From: Canna indica
Taxonomy: Eukaryota; Streptophyta; Magnoliopsida; Zingiberales; Cannaceae
Length of the DNA stretch: 64,000 nt
Assembly: GCA_034359265.1 (NCBI GenBank)
Contig: CP136894.1
Coordinates: forward strand, 31,030,501 to 31,094,500
Direction of reading: 5' to 3'
Shown here: positions 34,381 through 52,826 of the stretch, in pieces
Numbering within the stretch: the first letter of the stretch is position 1
How the letters are laid out: every line of letters begins with the position of its first letter
The notes under the pieces: model-generated
The model's input: the letters and a program-made list of their open reading frames with translations, nothing else
The model's database searches: none
Told to the model about the DNA's origin: nothing
Program-made: the position numbers and the translations under genes

Positions 34381-35821
34381 TATTGGGTAAAATGATCATA
34401 CTAGAGGGGGGTGAATAGTATGTTAACTAAATCTTATCGCTTAATTCTATTTTTAATCGTTTCTTACAACTTAGACAATTCCCAATTCTGATATTCAATG
34501 CAGAAGCAATAAGTAAGGAATTTAAGCAAACTCAAAAGAGACAATGTAAACATAATTATTCATAGTGGTTCGGCCCCAATGTCTACTCCACTACCTAAGC
34601 ACCGTGCTTATGATTTCACACCCAGATTTACTAAATTATGAGTAGCTTACAATTGAAGACTTTACACCGAAAAGACCCTACACTCACCTCGAAGGCACTT
34701 CCACACCTGGAAGTATCCCGCCTTCTTACCGAGTGAGTTTTCCCACCTCAATTTCTAAGACCTACTCCTAACTTGGATTACACAAGTGGTTTTACACCTT
34801 ATACACCAAGGTAACTACTTACACACAAGACCACACACAAGGTCTTCTTAGAAGCTCAAGTAAATTTAAGTAAAAACAAATAACAAAAAATTCTATTCCA
34901 AGAAGAGAAAGAAGAGAACTTATCACAATGTAAACACTTCTTCTTTTTGAGCCTAGCACCCTTGATGAACCCTTTAATGAAGAACTCTTGAAGATGAGGG
35001 ATCAAGAGCTAGGTTTGAAGAATTTGATCAATTGAGAAGCTTGGAGGATGCTAAAGATCACTCTTTGAAGGTTATTGGCATAAAAAATTGCCTGGGAGAG
35101 AGAGAGAGAGAGAGAGAAGGGTATTTATAATCCTACGATCAAACAACTCGTCAACGGACACATTTTTGCCCGTTGCCAACGCCTGATCGCTTGCCGGTCG
35201 ATCGTCGATCGATCGATCGATCGACCGCCCAGCGACTGCTGGCTTTCTGTGCTTCTGCCACCATGTTCGGTCGATCGGAGGGTCGACCGACTATATCACG
35301 ATTTTGATCCTCTACTGTCCGATCAACCAAAGTAGACACTGCCAGGTTTTTGTCTCGTTCAGTCGACCGATCGGTCAACCAAAGTAGCCACTGCCAATTT
35401 TTGGCATTGTTCAGTCGACCGACTAGTCGACCGAAGTGGCTACTGCCATTTTTTAACTACATTCGGTCGACCGACCGGTCGACCGAACCTTGGCTGAACT
35501 TGATTTTTTCAGCCTTCTTGCGCGCTTTATTTCTGGGTTTCGGCCTTCAACATGCGTCAACTTGGAGAGCTTTCCATGTGTTCTTTAGACTCGACCAAGA
35601 CGTCTTTGGTGCACACATCGAACTTCGAGAGATTTCCACGATGAACCCGAACGCGACAATCAATGTCCTTCAGATTTTTTGATTTCTTCAATATTTCTGA
35701 TCGAGGACATCAAGATCTAATCGATATGGAACCTGAAAATATTTCTCAATGAAACATTAGTTCCATGTTTATTATCATCAAAACTAAGATTAAGACCAAG
35801 GTAGAAAACCTTAGGCCAACA
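34381..35821 (-). repeat. 5' LTR (1,441 bp) of the non-autonomous copia element
   Basis: Pairs with 27828-29241. Contains a (GA)n run at about 35098-35117 and a GGTCGACC palindromic array at about 35180-35490. The inner terminus is TA rather than CA. Confidence 0.92.
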
Positions 35822-35990
35822 TTGGAGCTCGTTGAGATGGGCTCGGAGGAGAGCGCCATGACCTCTGCGGGGGACGAGTGAGCAAGCAGTGATCTGTAAG
35901 ACTTGAAGCTCGTTAAGATGGGCTCGAAGGAGAGCGTCATGACTCCTGTGGGGGGCGAGTAAGCAAGTAGTGATCGGCTCAAGGCAGTGG
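35822..35990. repeat. About 87 bp tandem repeat in the small LTR element interior
   Basis: Two copies of GAGATGGGCTCGGAGGAGAG-like sequence, at about 35832 and 35919. Confidence 0.75.
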
Positions 35991-36150
35991 TGGAGGCAAT
36001 GCTCTAGTGTGGTGCGGCCACATAACTACTCAGCACTTGGTTGTGCACAACGACACCCAGATGTTATCTGAGATGAGCGTTGCTCGTATGCTCCTTAAGT
36101 CTGGGATTTTTCATTGCCCAGCAGAAACGAGACTTGCTGAATTGAGTAAC

Positions 36151-37783
36151 TGTTGGTGAAATGGCCACACTAGAGATGGGGTGAATAGTGTGTTTACTAA
36201 TCTATTTTGCCTAGTTTTAATCGTTCCTTTGGTTACTTAGACAAATTACAAGTTGAGTTACAAGCGAAAGCAAAGTAAACACAAGTAGAAGCAATGCAAA
36301 AATAATTATTTATAGTGGTTCGGCCCCAATGCCTACTCTACTACCTAAGCACCCCACTTAGGATTTCCAAACTAAGTTTACTAGATTATATCATTTCCCT
36401 TACAAAGAGGACTTTACAACCGAAAAGTCTCTGATCTCAAACCGAAGGTACTTCCACACCCGGAACTATCCCGCCTTCCTACTGAGAGCACTCTCCCACC
36501 AATGGTGGATTTAAGCCTTAATACCAAGGCAACCACCAACTCAATCAAACCTAGCAACCTAGGTTTACACCCAATGAAATAAATAAGAAAATATACAAGT
36601 AATGGAGCAAAAATACAACAACACAAATACTTAGCTCCCACACAATGAATCCTAGCTCCTCTTGATGCCTTGACGATTAATCAAATGAAGCTTGAAGGCA
36701 AACTCAAGAAAAACAAGGTAGAATGCTAGGGTTTCAACAAAGATGGCTCAATCAAAGCTTGTAGGTGTCAAAGAATGTCTCATGAAGCATTAGAGGGTCA
36801 TAGGAAGGCTTAGAAGGCCCTTAAATAGGCAAACCACCAAGTGGTGGTCGGGTACAACGGGTATAAACGACTATTTTTTAAGCCGTTATACCGCCGATCA
36901 CTGGTCCGGTTGAACGTCGATCGACCGACCAAGCGATCGCCCTAGCGATCGAAGGCATTCTGCCCGTTTTGGGCAACGTTCGGTCGACCAGTCGGTCGAT
37001 CGAACCTGGGCAGGGCAGATTGCTTAGGCTGGTTTTTTCTGCTTGTTTGCTTATTTTTGGGTTCCGTCTTCACTAAGTCTTCACTAAGTCTACTTAAGGG
37101 TTCCGTCTTGACTAAGTCTTCACTAAGTCTACCACCATACTTATATAATATTTCTTAATATAGGCTGGTTAATAACTTTAAAACATAAATGTTATATAAG
37201 GATTACCCCCCATTTGGATTCAATAAAAATATCTAAAAAATCAAAATCCTTAAGAATAAAAATCTAGTTTTTTAGGTATAGTACAAATTTTCGGAAAACG
37301 AAAATTTTCTAATCTCCCGGGGCAAATATGAGTATGCTAAAGGCTTCCAAAAATTCTTTTAAAATACTTCGTTATCTAGTTTTTACCCAAGGAACTATTA
37401 TCGGTATTTTTTGTGTCAAGAAAATGTCTAGGTTATATAGCCCTCCAAGGAGCTCCCTAGGCTTAGTGAATTCCAGGGTTATTTTTTAATTTGCCAGTTT
37501 TTCATGTTTTGGAGTTCGGGTTTGGTTTTTGGGTTCTTATGCATCATCATGAGGATTTACAACATAAACTAGACACCCTAGACCTAAACTTTAACTTTCT
37601 GAAGAATCCCGAGCGTCGATGAGCGTCCTTGCCGATTTTTTTGATTTCTTCGATTTTTTCGATCGCGGGCGTCATGCGCTAACCGACTTGGAACCTGAAA
37701 GTATTTCTCAATGAAACATTAGTTCCATGTTTGTCATCATTAAAACTGAGATAAAGACTAATGTTGAAAATCTTAAGCTAACA
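36151..37783 (-). mobile_element. Solo LTR of the GGTCGACC-type copia family, 1,633 bp
   Basis: Ends are TGTTGGTGAAATGG and AAGCTAACA, flanked by a perfect 5 bp duplication GTAAC (36146-36150 and 37784-37788). There is no internal region, so it formed by LTR-LTR recombination. It resembles the solo LTR at 58726-60481 more than the LTRs of the neighbouring complete element. Confidence 0.92.
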
Positions 37784-38275
37784 GTAACCATTTCTCGGGT
37801 TCCTTTATGCGAGTGTTGCTCAGTGACGCTCGTGTGCCCCCACAAAGTCTGGGACTCTCATAGCCCGACAACATCGAGACTTGGTGAACCCAGTAGCTAT
37901 TTCTTGGTGTCCATTCAAGCGAGCGTTGCTCAACGGCGTTGGTGCCCCTTCAAGCGAGCGTTGCTCAACGGCACTCATTTGCTACACAAGTCTGGGACTT
38001 TCATTGCCCAACAACGAGTTTGGAAATCTCAAAGTCCTTTCTCGCAACAACATGAGATGATGAAACTCAATGATGTTCCAAGTAGTCATTTCCTGGTGGC
38101 AGACTTCATGACGAAACTCGACATGTTGCAGCTCCACTGCGGTGTGTCGTTACACAGGCGGTGTTCCCTTCGACTACTTGTGAAGAATTCACTTCAGCAA
38201 TTGCAGCCTATGCTAAAAAGGCGGTGCGGTCGAGGCTAGTTCAACGAGGATGTCAAAGCTTGAAGTAGGGGAGGA

Positions 38276-39006
38276 TGTTAGGGACTTTTCAATTTGCCCG
38301 AGCAACGATGAATCATGGCGGAATGTTCCCTACATGTTTGTAAATATATTTTCGCGTCCATGTAATTTTGGCTTTTTATTGTAGTTCGTACTTGTGAAAT
38401 CCTTTGTGCGATCCCCGAGGGCCCATGGTACGAGTTGGATATATTTCGAGATCATTCGACACTTGGTGCGTGCGTTACGACTAAGTGGAGCAATTTTCCT
38501 GCATTCGTCATGGCCGTGGCCATGGAAAATCACCAACTTGCATGGTCACGATTTTTTCCATGGCCACGATTTTATCATGCTCCTCGTGCTTTTGGGAACC
38601 TTGGGGGTGGCACTTGGGGGTTAGGGGTCTCTTGTATAATGTAGGAGAGCGTTGGCAAACAAAACGGTTGCCTTGGGCGGAGACGAATTAGCGGCCCATA
38701 TGGGTGTGCGACCTGTCGATCTTCGCCCAAGACAATTGCAGAGCTCGTCCTACACCCGATTTTATGTTTTCTTGTGTCCATCGTCCCGTAATGTTGTTTT
38801 ACTTTACGCATTCAATATCATTCGCCAACATGGTATTTTGGGGGCACGGACATGGAGTGCGAGGTTGGCACGTGGACCAACATATGCCCCGCGATGTTAA
38901 GTCGAAAAGCCCAATTCGTGATGGATTCGATATGATGGGTTTATCCCTTGCACCAGATGCAATGATGCCGCACAGGTTCTTCCGCACAAAATAATTGGTC
39001 CGTGAC
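38276..39006 (+). repeat. 3' LTR, 731 bp, of the small LTR element
   Basis: Pairs with 26585-27293; differs by small insertions such as TGTTCCCTAC near 38324. Confidence 0.88.
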
Positions 39007-39135
39007 TCAACGGTGATTGCCACCATAGAAACTACTTTTCTCTACCCAAATAATTTAGGTGCCAACATCAATCAATGCTGGTACCCTAATTTTCACTAAT
39101 GCCCAAATTGTTTTAGATGTGGACACAATTAATTT

Positions 39136-39136
39136 A

Positions 39137-39217
<81 letters not shown>
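39136..39217. repeat. (ATT)n microsatellite, about 27 units
   Basis: Uninterrupted trinucleotide run. Confidence 0.98.
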
Positions 39218-39220
<3 letters not shown>

Positions 39221-40660
39221 ATTTGATATTACAATTTGGTATGAATATATATTATACATTAATATATTTATTAATTTATATTGATTATTACAATTACATT
39301 TATTGATATTATAATTCTTTTATAATGTAATTATAAATATTTTTATATAATGTTATCACAATATAGATAAATATAGGATATAATTTAATGCTTAGTAAAT
39401 TAAGAATTTTAAATTATGAAATAAGATGCTTAGTAAAATAGAAACAACGGTACTATAAATAATTTAATATGCAATCAATTACTAAAAGTTCATTGCATAA
39501 TTAAAGTCAAACATGGACTACTCTTTATCGCCTCTTCTTCTTTTTGGTTCATCATCGTTATCATCTTGATCTCTATTTCTATTTATGCACCAATTACTAG
39601 CACTAGTACTAAAAATATTACCATATGGAAAATAAATTATTTTAATTAATAAAAAAGATATTCACAAGTTAAAAATGGATTTCAAACAGTATCCTACTAC
39701 CTAAGAATGGCACTAGTATTTGTACCATTATTAGTTGAAGACATTTGACATTTCTTATATACGTATTGCGGTATTGAGTCCGTAAAAAAAAAAATTTGTG
39801 TCAATATGCAAAAATGTATTTTTTTTAATTCTAGTTTGCTCGTATTCGAGCCAATAGAACTCACCCTTGAAGTTGTCAATGATACCTTTGTTTGCCCTTT
39901 GAATTTTGATGGCAATCGCTGAAGGCCTTGATTCAACTAGAGAGAAGAGGAAGGCTACGGTATTGGTCTTCGGTGAGGGCGTAAATAGAGGATTAGTTCA
40001 ATAAAAGGTAGAGTAGAGAGATGCGAAAGATTAGTTTAACAAAATATTATTATTTTGTAACTTATATGATGTGATTTTAGCTTTTAAAAGAAAAAAGAAA
40101 TGTGTAAATAGAGAAAACGTTTTATAGTAAATATCTTAACTGCATGAGTTATTGAATAAATTTACCCTAGTTTATTTGGATGTTTTGGGAATTAACCCTT
40201 AAATTTAATAAAATTATTAATAATTCACAATTTCTAATGCACTACTTATATTGTGTTGTGGTCTCTGTTTCTAATAAACACTTATCTCTCCATATCAACA
40301 AATCCTTCTACCTATGCCTATTCTTCTCACCAATAATGGAATAAATGTGAGTTTAGAAGTTCAACTAAGAGAGTGAGATTATCCTTCTGTTTTCTTAAGT
40401 AGCAAACAGATTATGCTTTGGTCAACCATATATTTAGCAACAGTGTTGCAAATGTGACTACTGGATTAAAAAAATTGTTAATTACAATATTGGGTAAGAT
40501 CCAACATTACAGTAAGTCCAAGTTGGCTTTGTTCACTCTTTATTTCCATGAAAAACCCAATATGATGTCAACTGCTTTAGGATAAATTAACAAATGGCTT
40601 GACACTTAACTTTTGTGGGGTTTAAAACGAATCCCTTCTCATTAATCAGTGTTGTTTGTT
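39218..40660. other. AT-rich intergenic stretch 3' of the kinase gene
   Basis: Short frames only; nothing recognised. Confidence 0.5.
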
Positions 40661-40905
40661 ATGTATTTCAGGATTTATGAGCAAGGATTTACAGCAACTA
40701 TGTAACTACAGGCAACTGGACTAGCTAATCCAAAATGATGGTTTGTATCACTACAAGGAAGCTCCGGACTCCAAGGCAGCTTCCCTTCTAAGCATCCTCT
40801 GCTTTCTTAGGCTCTATGTATTTCAGGATTTATGAGCAAGGATTTACAGCAACTATGTAACTACAGGCAACTTGACTAGCTAATCCAAAATGATGGTTTG
40901 TATCA

Positions 40906-48148
<7,243 letters not shown>

Positions 48149-48350
48149 GGCGGAGGACTATGAGGATTTCTGCGTCGAGTGTTGATCGCCGGCCAGACCG
48201 CGCTGAAATCAAAGGTTAGGGTTTTAGGATTTCTGGGAAGGGTCGAGAGGGGGTGCAGTTGTGAAGAGAGGTGAGAAGAGGAACGGGGAGAACGTTTTTG
48301 CTTTTATTTTGCTCTCTTTTGTTTTCTTTTTTATTTTGGAAGGGGGAGAA

Positions 48351-48409
48351 GGCGGGAAAGTGAGGGTATCGTGGAATTCGAGCTCTGTCACGTGACGCCG
48401 TTTCCCGCC
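48351..48409. promoter_or_regulatory. Paired E2F-type sites and a G-box upstream of CDC7
   Basis: GGCGGGAAA (48351-48359) and its exact complement TTTCCCGCC (48401-48409) match the E2F/DP consensus TTT(C/G)(C/G)CGC. Between them a palindromic TCACGTGA (48388-48395) holds a G-box. The sites are 203 to 261 bp upstream of the start codon of an S-phase kinase, a class of gene that E2F typically controls. Function is inferred, not shown. Confidence 0.75.
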
Positions 48410-48710
48410 CTCTGTCAAGGCGTGTGACGGAGTCACCGCGCTTGGATTTTGTAGGTTGTTCATCCATGTAACATGATACAGCATTCTTTAGCTTTAATTT
48501 TCTAACACGCCGCATGCCCTTTCACAATGTTAATTTCAGATGGGCCCTGTAATAATAATTTTATTATTTGTGAACGGGTGTGACGGACTGACGGAGTCAC
48601 CGCGCTATGGTTTCGTAGTTGTTCCTCCCGGGAACACGATACAGCACTCTTTAGCTTTAGTTTTCTAACACGTCGCGTGCCTAACGTTAACTTCAGATTG
48701 GCTCTGTAAT
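48410..48710. repeat. Imperfect tandem duplication upstream of CDC7
   Basis: Copies at about 48416-48554 and 48577-48708 share GTGTGACGGA, ACGGAGTCACCGCGCT, CTTTAGCTTTA and TTTTCTAACACG. The E2F sites lie outside the copies. Confidence 0.82.
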
Positions 48711-49310
48711 TTTGTTTTTATCAAGTTTATCTTGTATAATTATTTTATATCTATTTATAAATAATTTGGAATTTCATTTTAATGTGACTCTCGTAGTCCG
48801 AATTTTCCATAAATATAATTTTTTCCATTAAATTTTATCATGTATTTTACAGGTATATTACTAGTGTGAATTAGGCAAAATAAATTTATCTTTTTATCGA
48901 TGTAACAATATTATTTAAAATATATATCTTTTTATCAATGTGACTATATCATTTAAATAAAATTATATTTTTTTTATCAACGTAACTATATCATTTGAGT
49001 TTTATCTAATTTCATATGATTTAGTGATTGTAAATAGTTTGCATCTATGTAATATTTAGTTATAAATCAATGAAGGTGGAATGATGATTTTGTTATTCAT
49101 TATACATAAAAGAATAAAATAATAACCGTAGAGAGTTGACTCAAACCGGTCCGAACTAAATCCAACGAGCTTGGCTAAAATCAAATCGAAGTTGATTTGA
49201 TCAAGTTATGATTGAACCAGATTTTCTAATTGAACCAAGTCGTTTAACTGAATTTGATTAAAACTAGCTACTAAACCAGATCCATTGTCATCCATTCAGG
49301 CTAAAATTAG
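48711..49310. other. AT-rich intergenic stretch, nothing recognised
   Basis: No gene, no clear repeat. Confidence 0.5.
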
Positions 49311-49526
49311 GAGTGAGCAAAAAAAAATGGTTTTTCGATTAATCAAAAAATTGGTCCGAAATTGAACCAGTTTTTTCGGTTAACCGAATCGATTTTTTTT
49401 TTCAATTTATGTTTTTGAAAGAAAATGATTTTCGATTTCGGGTTCGGTTCGCAATGTAAAAAGTCCACCGATTTCGATTAACTGATCAGTTCAATATAAT
49501 TTATTAATTTTTAATATAATATATAT
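49311..49526. mobile_element. hAT-like fragment, left end only
   Basis: It starts TAGGAGTGAGCAAAA and continues with CGGTTAACCGAATCG, like the element at 9479-10010. It is cut off where an LTR-like sequence begins at 49527. Confidence 0.5.
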
Positions 49527-50512
49527 TGTTCCTGCTTGAGCATCGGAGTAGTTCGGTCCAGCTCGGTGTCTCTCTTGGTCTATTGCAATTCCAGGGGGGA
49601 GGGAGACCTGCAAACGATACTCCGACGTTCAAGTTAGTGGTACTCTAAGGTGGAGGTAACATAATATCAAACTTAGGTTACTTGAGGTATGTCGTGTCTG
49701 TATTTATTGCAAGTGAAGGTGATGACACTGCTAGGTAATCTCGCGGAGATATTGCTCAAAATGGGTCGAGGCTGATCCCGGAGATAGCGGGCTTATAATG
49801 GTGTATTCCTCGTAATAAGGAAGGACGTGGATGTCCATGTATGGCTGGGTGGAGCCCCTGGGTGAAGCCGTCTAGTATGACTTAAGTTGGGTTGTGGGAC
49901 GCTACTGGGTCTAATCTGACCGGGCTCAATAGTTATAGTCCAGTCTATAGCCCCCGAGCTCGATCGGAGTTTGGAGGACTGCATGTCGAGCTCTTAAGTG
50001 GGGTTAATTTCTTATCCCTAATGTCTCTGCAGTTCGAGCTCTTGTGCCTCTTCGACTTATGTGCTTCGTATGATGGCTTAGTGGTAGGGTTTTCTCTTTC
50101 TTTGTGGCACCTCTTGATTGGCTCTTTGTTTTTTCGATTTAAGTGATGATTATGGCAGAACATGCACTCACACGTTCCTCACCATTTTCTAGGAGGCTGT
50201 CGTTTTGGTGTTTGCTTGGACAGTCTAGATTTGTCTCTAGTGAGATCGTCGATCTTTTGATGAGGGACTTTTTCGCTCATAGTGTTATTTATATGGCATT
50301 TTTCCTCTTATTGTTTCCGACTCTTAGTCGAGCTTTCGACAATCTTGGTGCTTCAGAGGTTTTCTTCAACGATAACTTCGTGGCTTATTTGTCTGATTGT
50401 CGCTGCTTCCGTTCTCTCCTCTTGTGAGTTTTCTAATGCTTTCTAGTCCTCATGGGTCTTGCCTTAGGTCAGTTGGTTTGCACTGACTCGTCCCAATTCT
50501 AGGGTTTCCACG

Positions 50513-51338
50513 GTGGCGAAGAAGAGTGTCGTTGTGAAGTCAAAATTTGGGATGTCGGTGAGAGATCTGGATTCCTATTCTTGGGTTCAGGAGAATGTGA
50601 AGTTGCATGGCTCGGTGTTAACCAATCTTGATAGCATTTTATCCTTTCCAGACAGTGTCTCCATTGCTTGTGAAAGCATTAAGGAGGACCACGAGTGTCT
50701 TATGTGCCTCTTGTCGGATCTAGTATATCATAATACCAACTTAAAATTCATCTTTATGTACCAAAATTTTTTTGACGAGTGGGGGTCATCTTCTGTTTAC
50801 CAACTTCGAACACGGCATTCTTGATTTGGTTAATGTAGCTCCATCTCAGTTGCACCTTAATAGTTGGACGTTCGTTCAATGTTTTGAGATTGTGATGGAG
50901 TGTCTCGGAATCGAGCTAAGCCTTTATGTGTTCTTTTCTCTTTACAAGAAAAATGGGCCTAGAAAGGACTGTGGGTGTCTTTCAATGTTGTCTCGGGGAG
51001 GAAACTCTTCACTCTATTTAAGAGTTTGTATAAGGGCTTTAAAACCTGCTTCTTCGGGGTTACATCGCGAGAGGACATTTGGTCCTTTCTTTATGGAGTC
51101 TCCTTATTGCACAGCGAGGTTCCCTTTGTCCTTGAGGTTAAAGCCTCGTCCCGTTCAGGATTTTAAGGAAGGAAGTGTTCCTCCCGAGGATGAAGTTCTG
51201 GTCGTCTTTTTATCACATAATTGTCCTTCTGTTCCTCTCACTCCGCGGGAGATATTTGATAGGAGTCATGACGGGTCCTTGGTCTTGGAATACATAAGTA
51301 GGTTTGTAGTGCGGGGTTCGGTGCTTTTCTTTGTCTAA
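50513..51338 (+). pseudogene. Putative gypsy type transposon domain (PF04195-like), frameshifted
   Basis: The first frame (to about 50780) ends FIFMYQNFFDEW. After a shift in a G run the next frame (50772 on) has LLFTNFEHGILDL, VAPSQLHLNSWTFVQCFEIV and LGIELSLYVFFSLY. A third frame (about 50975-51100) supplies VSGRKLFTLFKSLYKGFKTC and FFGVTSREDIWSF. The second frame then resumes with FPLSLRLKPRPVQDF and a tail to 51338. The IAPSQLHPNSW and RKLFTLFK...GFK motifs are typical of this domain. At least three frame breaks mean it is dead. Confidence 0.8.
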
Positions 51339-51842
51339 AAAATACTCACTCGTTTTTCCTTCGTTTGTACAGGAAAAATGCCTTCACTATGGAAGGCTCA
51401 TGGCGCTCGTACTCGGCGGGCAAGGATAAAGGGAAATGATTTGGGCGGTAAGGAGAAAAATCCCGTGGCAAAGAGTTTGCCAAAATCCATGAAGTCTCGG
51501 CCTCTGAGGCTTTTAGTATCTCTTGCTCCATAGACGATTGAGCGATTTATACCATGAGATTTTCCTACTCCTCCTGGTTCCCCTCTGGGACATCGCAAAA
51601 GAGTTAAGAGTATTGATGAGGGTCCGATCCCCTAAACGGTCGAACTTCCGGCGGGAGGTGTCACTATCGTGTCTACGAGGATGACGGGGAATTCCCCATT
51701 GGCACCTCTGCAACTAGTTGTACCTTCTAGAGGTGGTAGTGATGTTCACCTTGGTGCCCAGATGATGTTTTCTAAGGAGGTAGATCCATGGGAAACTTAT
51801 TAGTCATGATTCTTCAGTCTGATCGGAGAGCTAAGGGAGTTT

Positions 51843-52196
51843 TTGTCAAGGGCATCAAAGGTCCATTCTCGCAAGGTTGAGCCACTAAAGAGGGCTCTGG
51901 AATCCAAGGCTGGTAAGATTGATCACCTAAACGACCAGGTGAAGGAGGTGGAAAGCCAATATGCGACTGCAAATGTGGAGTTGGTTAAGCTCCATCAAGA
52001 CTTGGTTGTGTCCATAGCGGAGAATTCACGTTTGCATGCTAAGTTTAAGTCGACCAAAGCACATTTGCATGCTGACGTTGTGTCGACTATAGCTAAAGTG
52101 GACAGATGGAGGTTCGTAGCTCAAAGCCTCGAGACTGAAGTGAGACACTTTAATGATGCTGCCTTCGAGGTGTCGAAGCAGGTTTTTATAAGGTGA
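51843..52196 (+). pseudogene. Coiled-coil tail of the gypsy-type ORF, 117 aa frame
   Basis: A helical, heptad-like protein: VEPLKRALESKAGKIDHLND, then QVKEVESQYATANVELVKLH. Such coiled coils follow the PF04195-like domain in these plant elements. Stops separate it from the upstream part. Confidence 0.6.
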
Positions 52197-52826
52197 TCTA
52201 GCAGGCTCAACTTTTTGCTCCTGGGTTGACTTCTCAGGGGTTGATCCTTTCAAGGAGGTGAAGGACGGTGTCCTTGTGGTTTCGGAGATCGAGGAAGAAA
52301 CTCCTAGTTGTCTTGGTGAGAGGTCACCTTTAGCAGTTCATGGGCAGCGTCTGCTTGAGAACGGCATTTCAGAGGGGAGGGTTTCCACTACGTCGGATGG
52401 TACTAAGGGGTCCCGTGATGGTTTAGGACATTAAACTACCTGCGTGTGGGCTGTCTTGGTTGCCTATAAAGAACTATTGCCTTTCATGGCATTTTAATTG
52501 TTTGCCCTTTATGGTCCTACTTTATGCTTTGCATGTGATTTGGCAATATAATCTCACTGTCGGTGGTATTTAGCCTTCCTTGAAGGGAGAATCTTTATTT
52601 AAGGCTGAACTCTTTTCCCTGCATGGCGGTTCTTTTCCACTGGGTTTTTCCCATGAAAGGTTTTAACGAGGCTCCACCATATGCAAGACAAACATAACTC
52701 TCGGTGGGATACAATGTATCATTATGATGTTTAATAATAAAATTAATCACTTGCAGCCATTGCACACTTCACAAGAGGAATTTACACGATCACAGAGCGG
52801 CCCTCGATCCATGTGACATTGTCATG

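Larger units (their letters stand above)
27828..35821 (-). mobile_element. Complete non-autonomous copia-type element with gag and a plant-transposon-protein ORF, no pol (7,994 bp)
   Basis: Minus orientation. The 5' LTR is 35821-34381, the primer-binding site is 34378-34367, and gag runs 34313-32995. A spacer of about 2 kb follows, then ORF2 (30927-30019), a small ORF (29964-29740), a polypurine tract (29255-29242) and the 3' LTR (29241-27828). Target duplication: TTGAA (27823-27827) against TTGGA (35822-35826). LTRs are bounded by TGTTGG and CCAACA-type ends. No integrase, RT or RNase H is present. A second copy in opposite orientation starts at 60866. Confidence 0.92.
26585..39006 (+). mobile_element. 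Small non-autonomous LTR retrotransposon (about 2.8 kb without nested insertions)
   Basis: The 5' LTR is 26585-27293 and the 3' LTR is 38276-39006, both starting TGTTAGGGACTTTTC. A Met-tRNA primer-binding site TGGTATCAGAGC is at 27296-27307; a polypurine tract AAGTAGGGGAGGA ends at 38275. Target duplication: CCAAC (26580-26584) against TCAAC (39007-39011). After removing the nested copia element and the solo LTR, only about 1.35 kb of interior remains, with no pol and no clear gag. The PPT and LTR start resemble those of the chromovirus at 58.3-60.9 kb, a possible helper family. Confidence 0.88.
26190..39066 (+). pseudogene. Copia gag (UBN2-type) fragment split by a 12.4 kb insertion
   Basis: The left piece (to 26584) reads QVKKSKINLLIYDYKYLFRM, IDKMYFRFQNIINNLSSLGI and REEKIRKLLIHHLRLGSQ. 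The right piece (from 39012) goes on RVIATIETTFLYPNNL. These join in frame across the insertion, matching the UBN2 gag pattern in which L(P/R)..W.. is followed by .VTAI.EA. Upstream stops (about 26308) and loss of the rest of the gene near 39066 make it a remnant. Nearly all of the span is the inserted LTR element described separately. Confidence 0.75.
49527..52800 (+). mobile_element. Decayed LTR-type element with 'putative gypsy type transposon' coding sequence
   Basis: The left boundary is set by TGTTCCTGCTTGAGC after a truncated hAT fragment. Coding remnants occupy 50513-52196. The right end is not defined. I see no pol, so this is a non-autonomous or truncated element. Confidence 0.55.

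Noticed and set aside
39697..39936. 79-codon minus-strand frame near the ATT microsatellite
   Set aside because: No homology that I can name; too short to support alone.
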